From Solirubrobacterales bacterium (lineage in GTDB: Bacteria > Actinomycetota > Thermoleophilia > Solirubrobacterales > Solirubrobacteraceae): a stretch of 5,568 bases of DNA. Within the stretch, counting starts at the first letter, position 1. Every line of letters starts with the position of its first letter. The stretch covers positions 1 through 5,568 of the forward strand of contig JACRMD010000268.1 in NCBI GenBank assembly GCA_016215085.1, in the 5' to 3' direction. Below the pieces are notes generated by a model, which was given only the letters and a program-made list of their open reading frames with translations, was not told the DNA's origin and ran no database searches. Made by a program: the position numbers and the translations under genes. Shown here in pieces: positions 1 to 5,304 of this stretch.

Positions 1-326
1 GGGCTGAACGGCTTGACCACGTAGTCGTCGGCGCCGAGCTCGAGGCCGACGATGCGGTCGACCTCCGTGCCGCGCGCCGTGACCATGATGATGGGGACGG
101 CCGAGCGCGACCGCAGCTCGCGCGCGACGTCGCGCCCGTCGCCGTCGGGCAACGTCAGGTCCAGCAGCACGAGGTCGGGCGGCTCCTCGTCGAAGCGCCG
201 CAGCGCGTCGGCCGCGGTCGCGACGACCTCCGGTGCGAAGCCCTCGCGCGCCAGCGCCTTGGCGAACGGCTCGGCGATCGACGCCTCGTCCTCGACCAGG
301 AGGATCCGCGCCCCGGGGCCGTTCAC
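1..326 (-). CDS. OmpR/PhoB-type response regulator, receiver domain (3' end cut by window edge)
   Basis: Two-component response regulator; 108 codons are present and the C-terminal part lies outside the window. The visible part is a complete phospho-acceptor receiver domain. It has the acidic pocket E12/D13 after the first beta strand (ILLVEDE), phospho-acceptor D56 in LVLLDLTLPDGDG, switch residue T83 in IIMVTAR, and conserved K105 in DDYVVKPFS. The stretch GLELGADDYVVKPFS is typical of OmpR/PhoB-family regulators, which carry a winged-helix DNA-binding domain after the receiver; that domain is inferred, not seen. The GTG start overlaps the TGA of the upstream glycosyltransferase (GTGA, 323-326). 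A strong Shine-Dalgarno site, GAGGAGG (334-340), lies 7 bases upstream inside that gene's last codons, which fixes the start and implies translational coupling. A partner histidine kinase would be expected further left but is not in view. Its target genes are unknown. Confidence 0.95.
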   Translation of the reverse strand, partial: MNGPGARILLVEDEASIAEPFAKALAREGFAPEVVATAADALRRFDEEPPDLVLLDLTLPDGDGRDVARELRSRSAVPIIMVTARGTEVDRIVGLELGADDYVVKPFS

Positions 327-1471
327 GCCAGCGCCTCCTCGGGCAGCGGGGCGTGGCCCCGCGCGGCGTGCGCGCGCTCCAGGAGGTCCTCGTACTGGTC
401 GGTCACCGCCTCCCAGGAGTAGCGCCTCGCGCGCTCCGTCGCACGGCGGCGGTACTCCTCCACCAGTCCCGGGTCGGCGAGGACCTGCTCCAGCCGGCGC
501 ACCAGCGCGGGCACGCCCTCGGCGCCCGAGAAGGTCAGCGCGGCGTCCCCGACGGTCTCCACGTTGGGCGCGTGGTCGTTGACGACGACGCAGTTGCCGG
601 CCGCCATCGCCTCCAGGATCACGGGGTGCGTGCCGCCGACCTCGGTGGGCGCGACGAAGGCATAGGCATGGCGTTGGAGCTCCCAGTAGCCGCGCCCGTA
701 CACGTATCCGGGGAACACGACGCGCGGGTCGCCGCCGCGGCGGACCTGGTTGATGTACTCGTCCGCGTACGGCGCGCCGCCGACGACGACGAGCTTCATG
801 CCGCGGGCCTGCTCGCCCGACACGTGGCTGAACGCCTCGACGAGCACGTGCGGGTTGTTCTCCGGCTCCAGCCGCCCGACGAACAGCAGGTAGCGCCGCG
901 GCTCGAGCCCCAGGCGCTCGAGCATCCCGGTGCCCTCGTGGCCGGGGTCCTCGACGCCGTAGGGGATGACGCCGATCCGCCGGCCGTAGCGCATGGCGAA
1001 CACGTCGGCGACGCGGTGGGAGTCGGTGATCGCCGTGTCGGCCCAGCGCGGCGCGCCGCGCTCGGCGAAGCGCAGGTACGCCTTGGCCACGCCCGGCCAC
1101 TTCGAGCGGTCGGAGTCCAGCCCGTCGACGTTGATGACCGTCGGGATCCCCGCCGCGCGCGTGACGAGGCACAGCGGCGCGTTGCCGGCGATGAAGAACA
1201 GCGCCACGTCGGGCCGCTCGCGGCGCACCGCGTGGATGCTGGACAGCAGCGTGTGCGTGAACGTGTCGAGGTACTTGTTGCGCAGCGTCGGCAGGTGGAC
1301 GAGCTTCGCCCCGCGCCACTCGCGCAGCCGCCGGTCGACGACGTGCGGGCGGCAGTAGACGACGACCTCGTGGCCGCGCGCCGTCAGGCGGCTCGCGAGC
1401 TGCTCGGCGGCCGTCTCGAACCCGCTGTAGGAGGCCGGGATGCCCCGCGTGCCCAGGATGGCGATCTTCAT
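323..1471 (-). CDS. DUF1972-type GT-B glycosyltransferase (glycosyltransferase family 4-like)
   Basis: Predicted cytoplasmic or membrane-associated glycosyltransferase of 382 aa, a normal length for the family. The N-terminal domain opens with MKIAILGTRGIPASYSGFET (residues 1-20), the signature of DUF1972 (PF09314), which is found at the N terminus of sugar transferases of surface polysaccharide pathways, some of them rhamnosyltransferases. Further matches are VINVDGLDSDRSKW (112-125), TAITDSH (146-152), VIPYGVE (168-174) and the C-domain start LLFVGRLEPENNP (195-207). The donor-site region is PTEVGGTHPVILEAMAAGN (275-293). The second glutamate of the GT4 EX7E motif is present (E287), but the first position is G279; E277 is nearby. 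As I recall, DUF1972 relatives also carry a GGT..P..LEAMA version here, so this is probably a family trait rather than damage. The ATG at 1471 overlaps the TGA of the gene before it (ATGA) and has no strong Shine-Dalgarno site, so translation is probably coupled. Donor and acceptor sugars are unknown. Confidence 0.93.
   Translation of the reverse strand: MKIAILGTRGIPASYSGFETAAEQLASRLTARGHEVVVYCRPHVVDRRLREWRGAKLVHLPTLRNKYLDTFTHTLLSSIHAVRRERPDVALFFIAGNAPLCLVTRAAGIPTVINVDGLDSDRSKWPGVAKAYLRFAERGAPRWADTAITDSHRVADVFAMRYGRRIGVIPYGVEDPGHEGTGMLERLGLEPRRYLLFVGRLEPENNPHVLVEAFSHVSGEQARGMKLVVVGGAPYADEYINQVRRGGDPRVVFPGYVYGRGYWELQRHAYAFVAPTEVGGTHPVILEAMAAGNCVVVNDHAPNVETVGDAALTFSGAEGVPALVRRLEQVLADPGLVEEYRRRATERARRYSWEAVTDQYEDLLERAHAARGHAPLPEEALA
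334..340 (-). promoter_or_regulatory. Shine-Dalgarno site of the response regulator
   Basis: Read on the minus strand this is GAGGAGG, 7 bases before the GTG at 326. It lies within the Glu-Glu codons near the end of the upstream glycosyltransferase. It supports the GTG start and lets ribosomes reinitiate at the GTGA overlap. Confidence 0.75.
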
Positions 1472-2439
1472 CGTGCGTGCCGCTCGACCGCGAGAGCATA
1501 GGCGCGCAGGTGCGCCCGCGCGGCAGCCTCCCAGGTGAACGCCGCCGCCCGCGCGCGGCCCCGGGCCGAGAGCTCGGCGTGGCGCGCCTGCGCCTCGCGC
1601 ATGCCCGCGGCGAGGTCGTCGGCGAACAGGACCGCGTCGCCGCCGACCTCCTCGAGCGCCGGCGTGCGCCGCGCGACGACCGGCGTGCCCACCGCCATCG
1701 CCTCCAGCACGGTGAGGCCGAAGCCCTCGTGGCGGCTGGGGTGCACGAGCGCGATCGCGTGCGCGTGCAGCGACGCCAGCTCGCGCGGCGTGCAGCGGTG
1801 CCCGGCGCTGCCGGCGACGACCAGCGGCGGGGCGTCCGCGCCCAGCGACGCGTGCGCCGCCCGCAGCGCCGCGAGGTCCTTGCGCGGCTCGTCGTCGCCG
1901 ACGTAGAGGAAGTGGCACGGGGCGCCGCGCGGCACGGCGGGCAGCGGCTGGCCGGGGCCGTGCGGGGCGACGACGACGTCGCGGAGGCCCCAGCGTGCGC
2001 GGACGTCGCGGGCGGTCGCCTCGGAGACCGCGACCACGGCGTCGGCGCCCCGCGCGGCCCGCCGGTGGGCCCGGCGCGCCCACGCGGCGAAGCGCGGGTC
2101 GAACGCCTCCGGCAGGGCCTCGAAGGCGAGGTCGTGGACCGTGACGACCTGGGCGACGCCGGCCGACCGCGGCGGCGCGAGCGCGGGCAGCGGGTGGTGC
2201 AGGACGTCGGCGCCGGCCCGGCGCGCGCGGCGCGGCAGCTCGGCCGCGGTCCACAGCCGGTCGAGCGCCAGGTTGCGCGCGCTGCGCCAGCCGCCCCCGC
2301 CCGGCGCGGGCCGCCGCGCGTTGGCGGCCTCGACGACGTCCACCCCGATCGACCGCAGCGCCCCGGCGATCTCCCGCACGTAGACGCCGGTGCCGCTGGG
2401 CCCGCGCAGCGCGAACGTCGTGTCGAGGAGGACCCGCAC
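1468..2439 (-). CDS. Compact GT-B glycosyltransferase (GT4-like), first gene of the leftward unit
   Basis: Predicted sugar transferase of 323 aa, shorter than the roughly 360-400 aa usual for GT4 enzymes. The N-terminal domain has RVLLDTTFALRGPSGTGVYV (residues 2-21), with the glycine-rich acceptor-side loop GPSGTGVYVREI, followed by VTVHDLAFE (99-107) and AVVAVSEAT (134-142). The C-terminal domain starts at FLYVGDDEPRKDL (177-189). It carries the nucleotide-sugar motif PSRHEGFGLTVLEAMAVGTP (234-253) with both EX7E glutamates, E238 and E246. The segment between the beta strand VVAG (207-210) and PSRHEG is short: the usual block with a 'G.V...EL..LY' pattern is reduced to TPRELASLHAHA (217-228). 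The start is GTG at 2439, because no other ATG or GTG lies in frame between it and the divergent neighbour and the protein begins cleanly with the first beta strand. No Shine-Dalgarno site is visible, so a leaderless or very short-leader transcript is possible. Its stop overlaps the next ATG (ATGA). Substrate unknown. Confidence 0.92.
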   Translation of the reverse strand: MRVLLDTTFALRGPSGTGVYVREIAGALRSIGVDVVEAANARRPAPGGGGWRSARNLALDRLWTAAELPRRARRAGADVLHHPLPALAPPRSAGVAQVVTVHDLAFEALPEAFDPRFAAWARRAHRRAARGADAVVAVSEATARDVRARWGLRDVVVAPHGPGQPLPAVPRGAPCHFLYVGDDEPRKDLAALRAAHASLGADAPPLVVAGSAGHRCTPRELASLHAHAIALVHPSRHEGFGLTVLEAMAVGTPVVARRTPALEEVGGDAVLFADDLAAGMREAQARHAELSARGRARAAAFTWEAAARAHLRAYALAVERHAR

Positions 2440-2477
2440 CGCGGTGATGCTCGCACCCGCAACGGCACCCCGCCCGC

Positions 2478-2483
2478 TACGGT
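2478..2483 (+). promoter_or_regulatory. Candidate -10 element of the rightward unit
   Basis: TACGGT fits the TAnnnT form common for actinobacterial housekeeping promoters and lies 28 bases upstream of the ATG at 2512. A start site near 2490 would give a leader of roughly 20 bases including the Shine-Dalgarno site. No good -35 is seen at the expected spacing, so this rests on one hexamer and its position. Confidence 0.35.
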
Positions 2484-2496
2484 CTCCCTTCTTGGT

Positions 2497-2503
2497 GGGA
2501 GGG
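2497..2503 (+). promoter_or_regulatory. Shine-Dalgarno site of the rightward glycosyltransferase
   Basis: GGGAGGG lies 8 bases before the ATG at 2512. It selects this ATG over the long in-frame open stretch upstream, which is antisense to the leftward gene. An upstream CTCCC (2484-2488) could pair with it. Confidence 0.65.
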
Positions 2504-2511
2504 CAAGGGTC

Positions 2512-3567
2512 ATGAGGCTCCTGGCGGTGTGCCAGGTCGACGAGCCCGGCGGCGCCGAGGTGGCGCTGCTGCGGCTGCTGCCGCGGCTGGTGCGCCGCGG
2601 CTGGGACGTCACGCTCACCTCCCCGGGCCCGGGCGCGCTGGCGGAGGCCGGCTTCCCGTGGCTGCCGCTCGAGGTCGGCGGGCTGGCGCACGGCGCCGGC
2701 GCCCGCGCGGTGGCCTCGTGGCCGCGGGCGCGCGGGCTCTCCAAGGAGCACGACGTCACCTACCTCAACGGCACCGTCGCCGGCCGGCTGCTGCCCGCGC
2801 TGCGCGGCCACCGCACCGTCCTGCACGTCCACGACATCGTCGACCGCGTCCCGCGCCACTGGCAGGGCGCCGACACCGTGCTCGCCGCGTCGCAGGCCGT
2901 CGCCGACCGCCTCACCGGGCTGCGCCCGCACGTCGTCTACTGCCCGATCGAGCTGGACCTCGCGCCGGCGCCCGCGCCGTGGCCGCCCGGCGGCGGGCCC
3001 GTCATCGGCTTCGTCGGGCGCATCGAGCCGCGCAAGGGCCCGCTGGACCTCGCACTCGCCGCGCCCGCGATCCGCGCCGTGCACCCCGACGCGCGCATCG
3101 TGCTGCTCGGCGACGACACCTACGACGCCGACCCCGACTACGCCGCGCAGGTCCGCGCGGCCGACGGCGTCGAGCACCTCGGCCACGTCGCCGGCGCCGC
3201 CGCGGTGATGGGCCACCTCGACGTGCTCGTCGCCCCGTCGCGCCAGGAGCCGTTCGGCACGGTGCTCTCGGAGGCGATGGCCGCGGGCACGCCGGTGGTG
3301 GCGACCGCCGTCGACGGCCTGCCCGAGGTCGTCGACCACGACGTCACCGGCATGCTCGTCGTCCCCGGCGACGTCCCGGCGCTGGCCGCCGCCGTGCTGC
3401 AGGTGCTCGAGCGCCGCGACGCGATGGGCGCCGCGGCGCGCGAGGCGGTCCGCCGCTTCGACGCCGACGCCTACGCCGACCACGTCGAGCGCCTGCTGCT
3501 CGACCCGCCGGTCCCGGCCGGCCGCTTCAACCGCCGCGCGACGGACCGCAAGGAGGCCGCGACGTGA
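2512..3567 (+). CDS. GT-B glycosyltransferase, family 4-like
   Basis: Predicted cytoplasmic sugar transferase of 351 aa. The N-terminal domain has MRLLAVCQVDEPGGAEVALL (residues 1-20), with the GGAE loop (13-16) common in GT4 enzymes, then DVTYLNGT (81-88), TVLHVHDIVDRVP (102-114) and VLAASQAVADRL (123-134). The C-terminal Rossmann domain begins at VIGFVGRIEPRKGPLDL (164-180), where R170 and K175 sit at the usual donor-phosphate positions. Next come DARIVLLGDD (193-202) and the donor motif APSRQEPFGTVLSEAMAAGT (241-260), with EX7E glutamates E246 and E254. The last 20 or so residues (DPPVPAGRFNRR...) run past the fold, and their codons hold the Shine-Dalgarno site of the next gene. The ATG is chosen by the GGGAGGG site and by the first beta strand starting at residue 2. 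It is first in the rightward unit and its TGA overlaps the next GTG. Sugar and acceptor unknown; a polysaccharide-assembly role is inferred from the neighbours. Confidence 0.94.
   Translation: MRLLAVCQVDEPGGAEVALLRLLPRLVRRGWDVTLTSPGPGALAEAGFPWLPLEVGGLAHGAGARAVASWPRARGLSKEHDVTYLNGTVAGRLLPALRGHRTVLHVHDIVDRVPRHWQGADTVLAASQAVADRLTGLRPHVVYCPIELDLAPAPAPWPPGGGPVIGFVGRIEPRKGPLDLALAAPAIRAVHPDARIVLLGDDTYDADPDYAAQVRAADGVEHLGHVAGAAAVMGHLDVLVAPSRQEPFGTVLSEAMAAGTPVVATAVDGLPEVVDHDVTGMLVVPGDVPALAAAVLQVLERRDAMGAAAREAVRRFDADAYADHVERLLLDPPVPAGRFNRRATDRKEAAT
3550..3556 (+). promoter_or_regulatory. Shine-Dalgarno site of the second rightward glycosyltransferase
   Basis: AAGGAGG, a near-perfect anti-16S match, is followed 7 bases later by the GTG at 3564. 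It lies inside the 3' end of the preceding glycosyltransferase gene, so it fixes the GTG start and supports coupled translation. Confidence 0.85.
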
Positions 3568-4496
3568 GGGTCGCCTTCGACGCGCGCGCCGCGTCGGACC
3601 CGCGCTGGATCGGCCGCTACGTGCGGTGCCTGCGCGACGCCCTGCAGGAGACCGGCGGGCCGGACGACGAGCTCGTCGAGCGCCACCGGCCCCGCAGCGC
3701 CGACGTCTTCCACTCGCCCTGGCTGGACGGCGCGCTGGTCCGGCTGCGCTGCCCCCAGGTCGTCACGCTCCACGACCTCGTCCCGCTCAAGCGCCGCAGC
3801 GAGTACCTGCGCACCGGCGTGCGCTTCCGCCTGCGCTACCTCGCCGTCCAGCGCGCCGACGCGGTGATCGTCCCGACCGAGGCGGTCAAGGGCGACGCGG
3901 TCGAGCGCCTGGACCTCGACCCGGCGCGCGTGCACGTCGTCCCCGAGGCGCCGGCGCCGGCCATGTCGCCGCGGCCGGCCGGCGAGGTCGCCGCGGTGCG
4001 CGAGCGCCACGGCCTGCCCGAGGACTACCTCGTGTGGGTCGGCGGCCTCGAGCACCCCGACCCGCGCAAGCGCGTCGCCGACCTGGCCGCGACGCCGCGG
4101 GGGCTGCCGCTGGTGCTCGTCGGCTCGGCCAAGACCTGGGCCCACGAGCTCCGCGACGGCCGCGACGACCTCCTCCTCACCGGCCACGTCGACGACGACG
4201 ACCTCGCGGCCATCTACAGCGGGGCACGGTCGCTGGTCTTCCCCTCCGACGACGAGGGCTTCGGGCTGCCGACGGTCGAGGCGCTGGCGTGCGGCACGCC
4301 GGTCGTCGCCTGCGACCTCCCGGCGCTGCGCGAGGTGCTCGGCGACCGCGCGACGTTCGTCGACTGCGACGACCTCAGCGGCCTGGTGGCCGCGGCCGAG
4401 GCGGCGCGGCGGCCGGCGCCGCAGCCGCCGGCGTGGCGCTGGGAGGACGCGGCGCGGGCGACGTGGGACGTCTACCGCGCCGCCGCCGCCCGTTGA
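3564..4496 (+). CDS. Compact GT-B glycosyltransferase (GT4-like)
   Basis: Predicted sugar transferase of 310 aa, the shortest of the four GT-B enzymes here. The N-terminal domain is reduced. It has RVAFDARAASDPRWIGRYVR (residues 2-21), an acceptor-side loop related to the usual 'G(I)GRY' pattern, then ADVFHSPW (46-53), VVTLHDLVPLKRR (66-78) and ADAVIVPTEAVK (98-109). The C-terminal domain has YLVWVGGLEHPDPRKRV (155-171), LVLVGSAKTW (183-192), LLLTGHVDDDDLAAIYSGAR (203-222) and the donor motif FPSDDEGFGLPTVEALACGT (226-245), with EX7E glutamates E231 and E239. The region between the first helix and ADVFHSPW is about 20 residues where relatives have far more, so the N-domain appears trimmed, yet the frame is open and the core motifs are intact. 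The GTG start overlaps the previous TGA (GTGA) and has the AAGGAGG site. Its N-terminal loop and HDL motif resemble the leftward gene at 1468-2439, suggesting related enzymes. Substrate unknown. Confidence 0.93.
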   Translation: MRVAFDARAASDPRWIGRYVRCLRDALQETGGPDDELVERHRPRSADVFHSPWLDGALVRLRCPQVVTLHDLVPLKRRSEYLRTGVRFRLRYLAVQRADAVIVPTEAVKGDAVERLDLDPARVHVVPEAPAPAMSPRPAGEVAAVRERHGLPEDYLVWVGGLEHPDPRKRVADLAATPRGLPLVLVGSAKTWAHELRDGRDDLLLTGHVDDDDLAAIYSGARSLVFPSDDEGFGLPTVEALACGTPVVACDLPALREVLGDRATFVDCDDLSGLVAAAEAARRPAPQPPAWRWEDAARATWDVYRAAAAR

Positions 4497-4497
4497 A

Positions 4498-4515
4498 ACC
4501 CCCACGTTGCGGGGT
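4498..4515 (+). terminator. Weak hairpin after the rightward glycosyltransferase pair
   Basis: ACCCC (4498-4502) can pair with GGGGT (4511-4515) around an 8-base loop, starting two bases after the TGA. Three As (4496-4498) precede it, but no T-run follows, so it is not a classic intrinsic terminator. It could attenuate transcription, mark the operon end, or be chance in this GC-rich DNA. Confidence 0.3.
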
Positions 4516-4554
4516 GGCCCGGGGGCGCGGGGCGCGCCATCGTGGCCGGTCCCC

Positions 4555-5304
4555 ATGCGCACGACCCTCCTCTCCCTGCTCGCCCTCCTCGTCCTCGCCC
4601 CGGCCGCCGGCGCCAAGGTGCGCGAGATGGACTACTGGCTGTCCTTCCACGCCACCATGAAGGAGGAGTGGAGCTTCGAGCAGCACGCGCGCAGCGAGTG
4701 CGAGAACGGCGACTGCCTCACCGACGAGGTCGGCAAGGGCCAGGCGACGATCACCCTCGGCACCAGCGTGCCGCGCAAGGTCCACGTCATGAGCATGGGC
4801 GGCAAGGTCCAGCCGATGATCGACACGGGCGTCAACCGCGGCCTGCCGCTCGTCGGCGAGGAGCTGCGCAGCGGCACCCACACCGTGACCTACAGCGGCG
4901 ACCCCAAGTACGACGCCGCCAACCCCGACGAGGTCGCCGACACGTCGAAGTGCGGGCGCCGCACGCTGCGCACCGACCTCGCGTTCGGGTGGGACGGCCC
5001 CAACCGGCTGACGCCGTCGGTGATCGTCGACCCGCTGCTGGAGGGCTGCCCGACCGGGCCGCCGCGCAACGAGCACTGGGTGGACGACGAGGTCCCGTCG
5101 CTGTTCGGCCTCGCCGCGACGATCCAGCAGACGAAGTTCGCGCGCACCAAGCAGTTCACGGTGCGCGGCTCGAAGACCTTCACCGGCGTCATCGACGCGG
5201 CCAACGACCCGAGGTTCACCCGCTCCGGCCACCACCTGGTGACCTGGCGGTGGGAGGCCAGGTTCACCGTGTCGAAGCCGAAGCCGAAGAAGCGCCGGCG
5301 CTAG
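4555..5304 (+). CDS. Exported protein of unknown family with four cysteines
   Basis: I do not recognise this 249 aa protein. It has a clear Sec signal peptide: positively charged R2, a hydrophobic core LLSLLALLVLAP (residues 5-16) and a type I signal peptidase site AGA|K after A20. No lipobox cysteine follows, so it is probably released or wall-associated. The mature part (about 229 aa) has alternating beta-type stretches and many aromatic residues. Its four cysteines are C49 and C54 (SECENGDC), C133 (SKCGRR) and C165 (EGCPTG), an even number suited to two disulfides outside the cell. Notable stretches are KEEWSFEQHARSECENGDC (36-54) and HHLVTWRWEARFTV (226-239). It ends in a basic lysine/proline/arginine tail (residues 241-249) that could bind anionic wall polymers. 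No other membrane segment and no catalytic motif is seen. The ATG at 4555 is chosen because it gives the clean signal peptide; it has no Shine-Dalgarno site. It follows the glycosyltransferase pair by 58 bases, so it may be separately transcribed. Its 3' end overlaps the opposing gene. Confidence 0.88.
   Translation: MRTTLLSLLALLVLAPAAGAKVREMDYWLSFHATMKEEWSFEQHARSECENGDCLTDEVGKGQATITLGTSVPRKVHVMSMGGKVQPMIDTGVNRGLPLVGEELRSGTHTVTYSGDPKYDAANPDEVADTSKCGRRTLRTDLAFGWDGPNRLTPSVIVDPLLEGCPTGPPRNEHWVDDEVPSLFGLAATIQQTKFARTKQFTVRGSKTFTGVIDAANDPRFTRSGHHLVTWRWEARFTVSKPKPKKRRR

Larger units (their letters stand above)
2440..2511. promoter_or_regulatory. Divergent intergenic region between the two glycosyltransferase units
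   Basis: These 72 bases must hold the start signals of both the leftward unit (GTG at 2439) and the rightward unit (ATG at 2512), unless transcription starts inside the opposing genes. It is slightly less GC-extreme than its flanks around 2478-2500. It contains a candidate plus-strand -10 element at 2478-2483, nested inverted repeats (CTCCC 2484-2488 with GGGAG 2497-2501; CCCTT 2486-2490 with AAGGG 2505-2509) and a Shine-Dalgarno site. I found no convincing -35 box on either strand and no clear -10 for the leftward gene. Confidence 0.55.

Noticed and set aside
52..582. 176 aa plus-strand frame opposite the response regulator
   Set aside because: It has Ser/Arg/Pro low-complexity sequence, no motif, and lies antisense to an unmistakable receiver domain.
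1472..2254. N-terminal extension of the DUF1972 glycosyltransferase frame upstream of 1471
   Set aside because: The frame is open far upstream, but that part is low-complexity Arg/Ala/Pro and overlaps the preceding gene. The conserved N terminus starts exactly at the ATG at 1471.
1468..3483. Very long open frames antisense to the glycosyltransferases (for example 1477-2511 plus, 2440-3483 minus, 233-1501 plus)
   Set aside because: They are rich in Arg/Ala/Gly/Pro or Val/Asp/His repeats with no recognisable motif. The real genes in the same DNA have clear glycosyltransferase motifs and good starts. Extreme third-position GC removes stop codons from the opposite frames.
4535..4546. Possible promoter element around GCCATCGT before the exported-protein gene
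   Set aside because: It matches TAnnnT poorly, has no -35 partner and lies close to the ATG, so it cannot be told from background in GC-rich DNA.
4507..4554. Earlier TTG start for the exported protein at 4507
   Set aside because: It would put 16 Gly/Arg/Pro-rich residues before the signal peptide. The ATG at 4555 gives a normal signal peptide directly.
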